Shown: one piece after another, positions 1-7,435 of the stretch
Layout: each line of letters begins with the position of its first letter
Position numbering within the stretch: position 1 is the first letter of the stretch
Source of the DNA: Sporichthyaceae bacterium
GTDB taxonomy: Bacteria > Actinomycetota > Actinomycetes > JACCUZ01
Length of the DNA stretch: 15,508 bases
Direction of reading: 5' to 3'
NCBI GenBank assembly: GCA_013698395.1
Contig: JACCUZ010000064.1
Span: 1-15,508 of the forward strand
The notes under the pieces: model-generated
Told to the model about the DNA's origin: nothing
The model's database searches: none
What the model saw: the letters and a program-made list of their open reading frames with translations, nothing else
Program-made: the position numbers and the translations under genes

Positions 1-36
1 GGGGATTCGGGCCGCCCCGGCCCGTTTCCCCCTCAC
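1..36 (-). CDS. Possible 5' end of a next leftward gene (partial)
   Basis: Two bases after the kinase stop codon (41-39) a GTG at 36-34 opens a frame that stays open to the window edge for 12 codons (V-R-G-K-R-A-G-A-A-R-I-P). A basic start right after the kinase would suit a membrane protein such as a sugar-transporter permease co-transcribed with the kinase, but 12 codons cannot identify anything. No Shine-Dalgarno sequence precedes the GTG, so it would depend on translational coupling. It may equally be non-coding sequence. Confidence 0.2.
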   Translation of the reverse strand, partial: MRGKRAGAARIP

Positions 37-38
37 GA

Positions 39-1367
39 TCACGGACGTACGTCGTCGAGCCACCGCGGCCGGACCACCCCGGCTGCGATCCCAGCCATCT
101 CGGCCGCACCCATCGCCCCTGGTTCGGCCATCTCCCGTGTGCCGAAGCTGCCGTACTGCCGTTCCTTGACTGCGCGCACCATCGGGTTGTGCAGCCACCC
201 ACCCGCCACGATCACCTCGCGATGCGCTCCGGCTTCGGCGGAGATGATGTCGAGGATGCGCGCGGCGACGGCCGTGATGTCCTCGACCACGACCCTCCAC
301 ACCAAGGCCGGATCCGCCTCGTCGTCCACGTCGTGCAGCGTCAGGCCGTGGTAGGTCGCTGACACGCGCATCGCCGTCGCTGAGCGGTCGGTCACCAGAG
401 CCTGACGACCGAGCTCGACCCGCTCGGTCGGTGTCGAGGCGCCGACCATCGCTCCTACGCGTTCCAGGGAGATCCCGGTCGGGAGCCCGGCGAGCAGGCA
501 GAGGTGATCGGGCACCACACCCCAGCCAGTTGTGATGCTGCCCGCAGCCAACCGCTCGATGGAGTTGGCCGCGAGCGGCGCGCGGATTGTGCGCACCAAG
601 GCCTCGGCGGTGCCGAGTGAGTCGAACAGAGCACCGTCGACCGCCGCACCCAGGGCGAAAGCCGCGGTCTGGTGATCATGACCGGCAACGGTGAGCACGG
701 CCCCGCGAAGCTCCTCGGGCGCGGAGTCGTGCACGCGTCCCACGGGCTGGCCGGCGGAGACGATCTCCCCGAGGAAGGACGCCCCCGCATCGAGCATGGC
801 CAGCGCCTCGAGCCACGGTCGCTTGCCCGGCACGTCGAACAGGCCGGTACGGCTGACCAGTGACAGCTCGTTGACCTGCTCCCCGCCAAGCGAGTGGACT
901 GTCCACTCCGGGACGGACAGGAAGCGGACAGCCCGCCGGGTGGCCTCGACGTGGCGCCGAAGCCAGAGCAGCTTCGGCAGGCTGGAGACCGCGTCTATCG
1001 CGCGCCCCGCCGTCCGGCGGTACACCTCGTCACCGAGCTGATCGCGTACCGCTTCGCTGTCCCCGCGCGGGTCGTGCCAGGCGAGGGCCGGGCCGACCGG
1101 CGTCCCGTTGCCGTCGATCAGGACCCCCGTCTCAGAGAAGCCCGTGACGCCCACACCGATAGCCCGCCCATCGGCCGCTCGGGCGGCACCGGCGGCCGCC
1201 TCAGCGGCAGCCGCAGCAAGCGCTGCAGGGTCCACCTCCGCCGTCGCGCCTTCGTGCCGCCACGGCGTGGATACGGCGTGTTCCCCGAGCAGGCGTAGGT
1301 CGCTGTCGGTCGCCACCGCCTTGACCCGGGTGGTGCCGACGTCGACGCCGACCAGGACCGCGGTCAC
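39..1367 (-). CDS. FGGY-family carbohydrate kinase
   Basis: A cytoplasmic ATP-dependent sugar kinase of the FGGY family (xylulokinase/gluconate kinase/glycerol kinase fold), 442 aa, somewhat shorter than the usual 480-520. Seen: the N-terminal phosphate-binding D-V-G-T-T (residues 9-13), the G-V-T-G-F-S-E-T segment (about 73-80), the W-H-D-P-R sugar-binding segment (97-101), the catalytic-base region G-H-D-H-Q with Asp231, and a C-terminal nucleotide-side A-G-G-W segment. The chosen start is GTG at 1367, whose GTGA overlaps the stop of the upstream isomerase gene, implying translational coupling. A longer in-frame start at 1451 would add 28 Arg-rich residues from within the isomerase gene and was rejected. 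The substrate is not readable from sequence. Beside an isomerase and an aldolase, a ketose is the natural guess, giving a ketose-phosphate for aldol cleavage. Family confidence is high; substrate is unknown. Confidence 0.9.
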   Translation of the reverse strand: MTAVLVGVDVGTTRVKAVATDSDLRLLGEHAVSTPWRHEGATAEVDPAALAAAAAEAAAGAARAADGRAIGVGVTGFSETGVLIDGNGTPVGPALAWHDPRGDSEAVRDQLGDEVYRRTAGRAIDAVSSLPKLLWLRRHVEATRRAVRFLSVPEWTVHSLGGEQVNELSLVSRTGLFDVPGKRPWLEALAMLDAGASFLGEIVSAGQPVGRVHDSAPEELRGAVLTVAGHDHQTAAFALGAAVDGALFDSLGTAEALVRTIRAPLAANSIERLAAGSITTGWGVVPDHLCLLAGLPTGISLERVGAMVGASTPTERVELGRQALVTDRSATAMRVSATYHGLTLHDVDDEADPALVWRVVVEDITAVAARILDIISAEAGAHREVIVAGGWLHNPMVRAVKERQYGSFGTREMAEPGAMGAAEMAGIAAGVVRPRWLDDVRP

Positions 1368-2398
1368 CGCGCCCCGGCGGCGGCTTCGGGCAACGGCGGC
1401 CGGCACACGACGACATCGGGACCGTGGACCTGCCAGCGACCCGCTGCCCACGGCATCACGAACGCCGCGCCCCGGCTCACGTCGAGTGTCCCGCCATGAT
1501 CGGTGGCGACCTGGCCCGAGCCGGCCAGCACGAGTGCGACGGCAAACCCCGCCTCCACCTGCCCGGTACCCGGCAGCAGGTGTGCTCGGAAGTACCCGTC
1601 GGCCTCATCGGTCAACAGCGTCCGCGCCTCCCCGCCGGTCAGCCCGCTGGCGCGCACCAAGCCGCCGCGCTCCTCGTCGGACAGCGGGTCCAGGCGCAGC
1701 GCGTCGAGCACCGTCGGGAACCCCAGACCGAGATGGCCGTCCCGCTCACCGTCGACGGCGAACTCCTCCCACTCCAACAGGGCCGAGAGGTCGGTGGGCT
1801 CCTGCAGCTCGAGAACGAAGATCCCCGCGTCGATCGCGTGCGGTACGCCGGCGGGCACGAGGATGGTGTCCCCCGGTCGGACCGTGCGTCGGTGCAGGGA
1901 CCTCAGCAGCGCTGGGGCGTCGCGGGTCTCCACGAGTTCGAGTACCCGGGCTTTGGTCATCCTCGCGCCGAAGCCCAACCCCACCCCGGCACCGTCGGGG
2001 GCGTCCAGCACGATCCACGTCTCGGTCTTGCCGTGGTCGAGAGCAAGATGGCGACGCGCGAACGCCTTGTCGGGGTGGAAGTGGACCGGCAGGCGCTGGT
2101 CGGGATCGAGCAGCTTGACGAGCAGCTCCGTGCTCTCGCCGTACGCGGCGAGGTGAACGGGTCCCAGCCAGGCCAGCGGGTCGGCGACGACCGCGTCGCG
2201 CAGCAGCCGACCGTCGGGCAGCACGGACAACCCGGAGCGCTCCTCGCCGAATCGGGTCACGGTCGAGCCGAGCCACTCCTCGGGCCGCAGCGGACCGCCG
2301 GGCCCGCCACGCAGCGCTCCGATCCGGTCGCCACCCCGGTAGAAGTGCGGGAACTGGTTCGGCGGCAGCAACGCCGGTGCTGTGTCCGGGCCGGTCAC
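1364..2398 (-). CDS. Class I mannose-6-phosphate isomerase-like protein (cupin sugar isomerase)
   Basis: A 344-aa cytoplasmic protein of the type I phosphomannose isomerase (ManA) family, zinc enzymes that interconvert aldose and ketose (phosphates). Seen: N-Q-F-P-H-F-Y-R-G-G-D-R-I near the N terminus, the P-E-E-W-L-G-S segment (39-45), the metal motif H-F-H-P-D (106-110), G-K-T-E-T-W with Glu126, and V-P-A-G-V-P-H-A with His187. These match the family's zinc positions (in E. coli ManA Gln97, His99, Glu134, His255), except that the Gln position is His106 here. The start is GTG at 2398, with GGAGGTG five bases upstream. It is the first gene of the leftward unit and overlaps the kinase by 4 bases. 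The altered ligand and the catabolic neighbours suggest it need not act on mannose-6-phosphate; a free sugar isomerised before phosphorylation by the kinase is equally possible. Confidence 0.85.
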   Translation of the reverse strand: MTGPDTAPALLPPNQFPHFYRGGDRIGALRGGPGGPLRPEEWLGSTVTRFGEERSGLSVLPDGRLLRDAVVADPLAWLGPVHLAAYGESTELLVKLLDPDQRLPVHFHPDKAFARRHLALDHGKTETWIVLDAPDGAGVGLGFGARMTKARVLELVETRDAPALLRSLHRRTVRPGDTILVPAGVPHAIDAGIFVLELQEPTDLSALLEWEEFAVDGERDGHLGLGFPTVLDALRLDPLSDEERGGLVRASGLTGGEARTLLTDEADGYFRAHLLPGTGQVEAGFAVALVLAGSGQVATDHGGTLDVSRGAAFVMPWAAGRWQVHGPDVVVCRPPLPEAAAGAR

Positions 2399-2403
2399 GA
2401 ATA

Positions 2404-2410
2404 CACCTCC
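2404..2410 (-). promoter_or_regulatory. Ribosome binding site of the isomerase gene
   Basis: The complement reads GGAGGTG, five bases before the GTG start at 2398. This near-perfect Shine-Dalgarno sequence fixes the isomerase start and marks it as the first gene of the leftward unit. Confidence 0.75.
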
Positions 2411-2489
2411 GCACGTGTCGCGTCGGGGACGGCTTCGAGCAGCGTCAGGTGGCTCGCCGTAGCCTGCGTCAACGCTCAGCCACTATGCC

Positions 2490-2495
2490 AGGAGG
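2490..2495 (+). promoter_or_regulatory. Ribosome binding site of the aldolase gene
   Basis: A perfect AGGAGG lies four bases before GTG 2500. It argues for that GTG over the in-frame ATG at 2485, which lies upstream of the site, and over the ATG at 2521, which is 25 bases too far downstream. Confidence 0.7.
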
Positions 2496-2499
2496 CCAC

Positions 2500-3339
2500 G
2501 TGTCCGACGTCAGCATCCGCATGTCCCGCCTGTTCGACCATCGGTCCGGGCGCTGCTTCGACATCGCGGTCGACCACGGGTTCTTCGGGGAAGGGTCGTT
2601 CCTGGCCGGCATCGAGGACCTGGGCTCGGCCGTGCGGGTCCTCGCCGCCGCTGGCCCGGACGCGATCCAGCTCACCCAAGGTCAGGCCCGGTTGCTTCAG
2701 GGGATATCCGACCGCCGCCGGCCGGCGCTGGTGCTGCGTACGGACATCGCCAACGTCTACGGAACCACGCTGCCCGACCGGCTCTTCAGCCGGCTGATTC
2801 CCCACCCAGGACTTACCGGAGTGCGGCTGGACGCCGCCTGCGTCGTCGTGAACCTGTTCGACCTGCCCGGCCGCCCCGAAGTCCGCGAGGCGTGCATCAT
2901 CAACGTCCTCACCGCGAAGGCCGACTGCGAGCGTTACGGGATGCCGCTGATGGTCGAGCCGCTGGTGATGAAGGACTCGACCGCCGGCGGCTACACCTCG
3001 GACGGCGCGACGGCGAAGGTGGTTCCCCTGGTCCGCCAGGCCGTCGAGCTGGGCGCCGACGTCATCAAGGCCGACCCGACCGACCAGGTCAGCGACTATC
3101 ACCTCGTGGTTCAGGCGGCCGGACGGGTGCCGGTACTCGTCCGCGGTGGAGGCCGGGTCGGTGACGCAGAGCTCTTCCGACGTACGGCCGCGGTGCTCGA
3201 GCAGGGAGCAGCGGGCATCGTCTACGGGCGAAACGTCATCCAGCACGCCGACCCGGCACAACTCACCCGTGCTCTCATGGCGATGCTGCACGACGCAGCG
3301 ACGGTCGAGGATGCCCTAGCCATGGTCGCCGCGTCGTGA
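2500..3339 (+). CDS. DhnA/LacD/DeoC-type class I aldolase
   Basis: A 279-aa (beta/alpha)8 class I aldolase of the DhnA/FbaB/LsrF/LacD group, which cleave or form C-C bonds through a lysine Schiff base. Seen: the N-terminal A-V-D-H-G segment (residues 23-27), typical of this group; G-A-D-V-I-K with Lys190 as the likely Schiff-base lysine; a V-R-G-G-G-R phosphate-binding loop; and the C-terminal Y-G-R-N-V phosphate-site segment (242-246). The start is GTG 2500, supported by AGGAGG at 2490-2495. Its stop overlaps the start of the oxidoreductase gene (GTGA, 3336-3339). It probably splits the phosphorylated ketose made by the kinase and isomerase encoded on the other strand. The group also includes thiolase-like LsrF and sulfofructose-phosphate aldolase YihT, so the cleaved substrate cannot be named. 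Confidence 0.87.
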   Translation: MSDVSIRMSRLFDHRSGRCFDIAVDHGFFGEGSFLAGIEDLGSAVRVLAAAGPDAIQLTQGQARLLQGISDRRRPALVLRTDIANVYGTTLPDRLFSRLIPHPGLTGVRLDAACVVVNLFDLPGRPEVREACIINVLTAKADCERYGMPLMVEPLVMKDSTAGGYTSDGATAKVVPLVRQAVELGADVIKADPTDQVSDYHLVVQAAGRVPVLVRGGGRVGDAELFRRTAAVLEQGAAGIVYGRNVIQHADPAQLTRALMAMLHDAATVEDALAMVAAS

Positions 3340-4472
3340 ACGAGCCGGTCCGTGTCGGCGTGGTGGGTGGCGGCCTGATGGGCAAGGAGCTGCTCGCGCT
3401 GACCCGTCGGTGGGATGCCCTCGTCGACCACCCGGTGCGCCCCGAGGTCGTCGCCCTGGCTGACCCGGCCCCCGGTGTGCAGCAGTGGTGGCGGCAGGCC
3501 GGAGTCGCGACCATCACCGATGACTACCGCAGGCTGCTCGACGACCGTGCGATCGACGTGCTCTACCTCGCGGTGCCCCACAACCTGCATGAGCTGCTCT
3601 ACCTCGACGCTGTGGCCGCCGGGAAGGACTTTCTCGGCGAGAAGCCGTTCGGCATCGACCTGGGTGCGGCCGAGCGCATCGTCGCGGCGGTCGAAACCTC
3701 CGGGTGCTTCGTCCGGGTGTCGAGCGAGCTGCCGTTCTTTCCTGGGGCCCAGCGCGCTACCGAGCTGGTGCGCGACGGGGTCCTCGGCGAGGTGCTCGAG
3801 GTGAGGTCAGGCCTGCTGCACTCCTCCGACCTGGACCGGGCGAAGCCCATCAACTGGAAGCGCCGCAAGGACACCTGCGGCGAGATCGGGGTCATGGGGG
3901 ACCTCGGCATGCATGCCGCGCACCTGCCGCTGCGGCTGGGCTGGTCACCGTCCACCGTCTTCGCGCTGCTCGATGACGTCGTGCGGGTGCGCCCAGGCCC
4001 GGACGGTACGTCGGTGCCGTGCGACACGTGGGACAACGCGGTGCTGGCGATGACGGTTGATGTGCCTCGGCGCCGGTTCCCGATGCTGTGGGAGACCAAG
4101 CGCATTGCACCGGGGCAGAGCAACACCTGGTTCTTCGAGGCCGTCGGGATGGACGGTGGTGTGCGCTACTCCACGCGCAGCCCACAGATCCTGCAGCGGT
4201 TCGGCGTCATCGACGGCGCGCAGGCGTGGTCGGAGCTGCAACCCGGGCACCGGAGCGTCTGGCCGACGGTGACCGGGGCCATCTTCGAGTTCGGCTTTCC
4301 CGACGCGCTGCTGCAGATGTGGGCGGTCTTTCTCGCTGAGCGGGCGGGCAGGCTGGACGGCCGGTTCGGCACCGCTACTCCGCACGAGGCCCTGCTCTCC
4401 CACCGGGTCTTCTCCGCCGCGCTCCGCTCGCACCAGACCGGGGCCAGCGTCGCGGTCGCCGACGGCCGATGA
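3336..4472 (+). CDS. Gfo/Idh/MocA family NAD(P)-dependent oxidoreductase
   Basis: A 378-aa cytoplasmic dehydrogenase of the glucose-fructose oxidoreductase/inositol dehydrogenase/MocA family, which oxidise a sugar, cyclitol or derivative with NAD(P). Seen: a Rossmann glycine motif G-G-G-L-M-G (11-16), an acidic residue ending the second strand (A-L-A-D, Asp43) that favours NAD, the E-K-P-F signature (102-105), and the catalytic-region G-D-L-G-M-H (188-193) with Asp189 and His193. The start is GTG 3336 within the aldolase stop, with no Shine-Dalgarno of its own, so it is probably translationally coupled. The length is typical of the family. Within the cluster it could oxidise a sugar or alditol to the ketose entering the isomerase/kinase/aldolase route, or epimerise it through a keto intermediate. 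The substrate is unknown. Confidence 0.9.
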   Translation: MNEPVRVGVVGGGLMGKELLALTRRWDALVDHPVRPEVVALADPAPGVQQWWRQAGVATITDDYRRLLDDRAIDVLYLAVPHNLHELLYLDAVAAGKDFLGEKPFGIDLGAAERIVAAVETSGCFVRVSSELPFFPGAQRATELVRDGVLGEVLEVRSGLLHSSDLDRAKPINWKRRKDTCGEIGVMGDLGMHAAHLPLRLGWSPSTVFALLDDVVRVRPGPDGTSVPCDTWDNAVLAMTVDVPRRRFPMLWETKRIAPGQSNTWFFEAVGMDGGVRYSTRSPQILQRFGVIDGAQAWSELQPGHRSVWPTVTGAIFEFGFPDALLQMWAVFLAERAGRLDGRFGTATPHEALLSHRVFSAALRSHQTGASVAVADGR

Positions 4473-4473
4473 T

Positions 4474-6978
4474 GTGCGCATGCGGGGAAATCTTCCATCG
4501 GGAACGGTGACGTTCCTCTTCACCGACATCGAGGGGTCGACTCGGCTGCTGCACGATCTCGGTGCAGAGGGCTACGCCGCCGCGCTGGTCGAGCACCGTC
4601 GCATCCTGCGCGAGGCGTTCCGCGACTGGGGTGGTGTGGAGGTGGACACTCAGGGGGACGCCTTCTTCGTCGCCTTCCCCACGGCCCGTGGGGCGTTGGA
4701 TGCGGCGATGAGGGGAGTGACGCAGCTCGCCGGCGGCCCAGTCCGGGTGCGTATGGGCCTGCACACCGGGACCCCGCTGCTCACCGACGAGGGGTACGTC
4801 GGCGTGGACGTGCACCGGGCAGCCCGGATCGCCGCTTGCGGCCACGGCGGTCAGGTGCTGGTCTCCACCGCGACCGCCAACCTGGTAGATCCCGCGCTGC
4901 TGCGCGACCTCGGGGAGCACCGGCTCAAGGACCTCTCCGCCGCGGAGCGGATCTACCAGCTCGGGACCGGGGAGTTCCCGCGGTTGAAGAGCCTGCACCA
5001 GACGAACCTCCCCGTCCCCGCAACCCCTTTCATCGGCCGGGAACGGGAGATGCACGAGCTGCACCCGTTGCTGGGCGGTGACCACCCGCGGCTCGTCACG
5101 CTGACCGGGCCCGGTGGCACCGGCAAGACACGGCTGGCCCTCCAGGCGGCCGCAGCAGCGGCAGGGTCCTTTCCCGATGGCGTGTTCTGGGTGCCGCTGG
5201 CGCCGGTGCGCGACCCGGGGCTGGTCCTCGCCACGACAGCACAAGCGTTAGGGACCACGGACGAGCTCGCCGACCACATCGGCGAGAGGTCGATGCTGCT
5301 CGTGCTTGACAACCTCGAGCAGGTCATCGCGGCGGCGGTGGACATTGCCATGCTGCTGAGCGCATGCCCACGACTGCATGTGCTGGTCACCAGCCGAGAG
5401 GTTCTCGGCGTGGCAGGGGAGCAGGCATATCCGGTGCCCCCCTTCGATCTCGTCGAGGGGATTGACTTCTTCACGGCTCGCGCCCGAGCTGCTAGGCCCG
5501 ACTTCGTCGAGTCGGCGGCAGTAGCACAGCTGTGCAGCAGGCTGGACAACCTTCCCCTTGCGTTGGAGTTGGCGGCCGCCCGCACGCGCATGATGACGGT
5601 CGAGCGGCTGGTGGGGCGCCTAGGTGGCCGGCTCGACATGCTTCGAGCCGGTCGGGGGACCGACGCTCGACAGCAGACACTGCGGGCAACGATCAAGTGG
5701 AGCCATGACTTGCTCGACGCCGACGAGCAGGCACTGTTCGCCCGCCTGGCCGTGTTCGTCGGCGGCTGCACGCTGGAGGCCGCCGAGGGCATCTGCGATG
5801 CCGAGTTAGACGTACTGCAGTCCCTCGTGGACAAGAGCCTCATCCGTCTTCGAGACGACGGTCGCTACTGGATGCTCGAAACCATCCGGGAGTTTGCGGC
5901 CGAGTCTCTGAACTGGCGCCGAGAGGACGAGGCGACTCGGCAGCGTCACGCGCGGTACTTTCTCGCCCTGGTTAGCGGGGACCGTTTCGGCATGGAGGGC
6001 CTCGAGACCTCGCTCGACGTCTTCACCGAGGCGCAGGTGGAGCACGCGAACCTGCTGGCTGCGCTCGACCATCTGGAGGCGGCCGGGGCGACCGACGACC
6101 TGCTGGAGATGACCGCCGCGCTCAGCCCATTCTGGCTGGTGGCGGGATATCTGAAGGAGGCCCGGGGCCGGCTCGAGCGGGCGCTGGCCGCTGAGCCCGC
6201 CCCGACCCCGGCTCGGGCTGCGGCTCTCGATCGGCTGAGCGAGGTTCTCTTGAGTACCGGGGAACGGTCGGCGGCGCGGCAGCGGGGTGAGGAAGCCCTC
6301 AACCTGCACCGGTCTCTTGGGGACCACCGGGGGATGGCTGAATCGCTGCACGGCCTGGCGTACTGGCACGCCGAGCAGGGTGACTTCAAGACAGCCCTCA
6401 ACCTCTACGAGCAGTGCCTGGCGCTGCTCGACTCCGGTCCACCGGACCGGCTTCTCATCTGGACCGGCAGGTCGCTCGCCTGGATGCACTGGCAGCTCGG
6501 CGACCTCGACGAGGCGAGGCGCAGGCTCGAAGCCGCGCTCGCGGAGGCGAGGCGGCAGGCCAACCGCTCTGCGGAGGCGACCGTCCTCGGGGCGCTCGGG
6601 CTGCTGGCCGGTGAGCAGGGCAGGATGGGCGACGCCCTGGTGCTCTCTCGCGACAGCATGGTGATCTGGAGGGAGTTGCACGATCCGCTCAGTCTCGGGA
6701 CGCGGCTCGGTGGGGTGGGCTGGATCCTGGCTGCGGCCGGCCGCTTCGAGGAGGCCGCCCAGGCCCTGACCTACAGCCGAGCCCTGCTGGCCCAACTCGG
6801 TGCCGACGTGTCATGGGCGACCGAGACGAACAGCAAGACCGAAGACATGCTCAAGGAGCACCGCCCGGAGCTTGATCTGGCGAGGCTGCAAGGTCTTGCT
6901 TCGGAGGTGAGCCTCGAGGAGGCAGTCGGATGGGCACTGCAAGTCCTGGGCACCGGGCCCATCCACCCGGTGCCGTGA
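4474..6978 (+). CDS. Class III nucleotidyl cyclase homology - ATPase - TPR multidomain regulator
   Basis: An 834-aa protein with three parts. Residues 11-165 form a class III adenylate/guanylate cyclase homology domain: T-D-I-E-G-S-T with Asp18, Q-G-D-A with Asp62, and a V-D-V-H-R-A-A-R segment (111-118). Residues 190-480 are a STAND/NB-ARC-like ATPase: P-loop G-P-G-G-T-G-K-T (212-219), Walker B L-L-V-L-D (275-279) and N-L-P-L-A-L-E-L (359-366). About 495-830 is helical TPR-like sequence for protein contacts. No DNA-binding domain is visible. Both predicted metal Asp and the Arg118 position are kept, but the substrate-specifying Lys position is Asp58 and the usual Asn before the A-A-R is His114, so cyclase activity is uncertain. 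GTG 4474 starts one base after the oxidoreductase stop; ATG 4480 is an equally good start. Neither has a clear ribosome binding site, implying coupling to the sugar genes. A sensor or regulator role is inferred. Confidence 0.88.
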   Translation: MRMRGNLPSGTVTFLFTDIEGSTRLLHDLGAEGYAAALVEHRRILREAFRDWGGVEVDTQGDAFFVAFPTARGALDAAMRGVTQLAGGPVRVRMGLHTGTPLLTDEGYVGVDVHRAARIAACGHGGQVLVSTATANLVDPALLRDLGEHRLKDLSAAERIYQLGTGEFPRLKSLHQTNLPVPATPFIGREREMHELHPLLGGDHPRLVTLTGPGGTGKTRLALQAAAAAAGSFPDGVFWVPLAPVRDPGLVLATTAQALGTTDELADHIGERSMLLVLDNLEQVIAAAVDIAMLLSACPRLHVLVTSREVLGVAGEQAYPVPPFDLVEGIDFFTARARAARPDFVESAAVAQLCSRLDNLPLALELAAARTRMMTVERLVGRLGGRLDMLRAGRGTDARQQTLRATIKWSHDLLDADEQALFARLAVFVGGCTLEAAEGICDAELDVLQSLVDKSLIRLRDDGRYWMLETIREFAAESLNWRREDEATRQRHARYFLALVSGDRFGMEGLETSLDVFTEAQVEHANLLAALDHLEAAGATDDLLEMTAALSPFWLVAGYLKEARGRLERALAAEPAPTPARAAALDRLSEVLLSTGERSAARQRGEEALNLHRSLGDHRGMAESLHGLAYWHAEQGDFKTALNLYEQCLALLDSGPPDRLLIWTGRSLAWMHWQLGDLDEARRRLEAALAEARRQANRSAEATVLGALGLLAGEQGRMGDALVLSRDSMVIWRELHDPLSLGTRLGGVGWILAAAGRFEEAAQALTYSRALLAQLGADVSWATETNSKTEDMLKEHRPELDLARLQGLASEVSLEEAVGWALQVLGTGPIHPVP

Positions 6979-7047
6979 TCGTTCGCGACGTTCCGCCGGA
7001 GTTGCCGGCGTGTCGCGCGGCGTGTTGTCGGGGAACGTAGCGAACGA
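6979..7047. terminator. Large inverted repeat, probable bidirectional terminator
   Basis: Two 16-base arms, 6979-6994 and 7032-7047, are complementary at 15 of 16 positions. The 37-base interior holds a second small hairpin, GCCGG (6995-6999) and CCGGC (7005-7009). The structure begins directly after the cyclase stop codon and lies between convergent genes, where a shared terminator is expected. There is no T-tract on either side, so a factor-independent mechanism of the classical kind is not shown. The rest of the gap to 7102 holds nothing else recognisable. Confidence 0.55.
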
Positions 7048-7102
7048 CCTTGGAAACGACCCCGGGGGAGCGGGTCGGCCGGGTCGTCGATCGACGCGAC
7101 TC

Positions 7103-7408
7103 TCAGGACCCCTCGTCGCGGCCGGCTCCTGACAGCTCCCGGTCGATGCGCGCCGCGAGGTCGATGTCCTTGGCCGTGACGCCTCCGGCGGAGTGCGTCC
7201 AGAGCCGGAAGGTCACCGAGTCGTTGTCGCGCGAGACCACGGGATGATGGTCCATCGCGTCGGCCACCTGGCTGACCGCCTCGACCAGACCGTCCTGGCT
7301 GTCCAACGCCACCCGGGCGCGCTTGACGAGCTTGTCGTCCTCGCATGACCAGCCGGGCAGTGCCGCGAGAGCGGTGTCGATGTCGTCTCGGCTCAACAGC
7401 TCGGCCAT
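7103..7408 (-). CDS. 4a-hydroxytetrahydrobiopterin (pterin-4a-carbinolamine) dehydratase
   Basis: A 101-aa cytoplasmic enzyme that dehydrates 4a-hydroxytetrahydropterin, recycling the cofactor of aromatic amino acid hydroxylases. Seen: P-G-W near residues 18-20, the D-x3-H-H-P active-site motif with D-H-H-P at 53-56, then F-R-L-W-T-H, followed at the expected spacing by a T-A-K-D-I-D segment. This matches the family signature and its usual length of 95-115 aa. The start is ATG 7408, with AGGGG eight bases upstream; the upstream GTG at 7417 lies on the ribosome binding site itself. It follows the succinate dehydrogenase iron-sulfur gene by 27 bases on the same strand and is probably co-transcribed. 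No pterin-dependent hydroxylase is in the window, so the metabolic reason for this neighbour is unclear. Confidence 0.92.
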   Translation of the reverse strand: MAELLSRDDIDTALAALPGWSCEDDKLVKRARVALDSQDGLVEAVSQVADAMDHHPVVSRDNDSVTFRLWTHSAGGVTAKDIDLAARIDRELSGAGRDEGS

Positions 7409-7435
7409 CCTGACCACCCCTCGTTCGCAGCCGGC

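Larger units (their letters stand above)
2399..2499. promoter_or_regulatory. Divergent promoter region of the carbohydrate locus
   Basis: This 101-bp gap lies between the GTG starts of the divergent isomerase and aldolase genes, so both promoters and any operator should be here. Weak symmetric elements are visible: CGAGC (2436-2440) and GCTCG (2452-2456) around an 11-base spacer, flanked by GGCT (2431-2434) and AGCC (2461-2464), and a GCGT-CA-ACGC near-palindrome at 2468-2477. A leftward -35-like TTGACG can be read from the complement of 2467-2472, but it has no good -10 partner. No sigma-70-like pair is convincing in either direction. The location is secure by context; the specific sites are tentative. 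Confidence 0.45.

Noticed and set aside
1368..1451. A 28-residue N-terminal extension of the kinase
   Set aside because: It is Arg-rich, lies inside the isomerase gene and has no family homology; GTG 1367 with its 4-base overlap is the better start.
1424..2797. A 457-codon plus-strand open frame across the isomerase gene and the start of the aldolase gene
   Set aside because: It overlaps two well-supported genes, one of them in another frame of the same strand, and would span the divergent promoter.
39..4472. Assignment of the sugar locus to sulfoquinovose degradation or to AI-2 (Lsr) processing
   Set aside because: The logic is similar, but the kinase is FGGY rather than the PfkB type of YihV, the isomerase is ManA-like, and no sulfosugar reductase, LsrG, LsrR or Lsr transporter is present. 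Naming either pathway would over-read the evidence.
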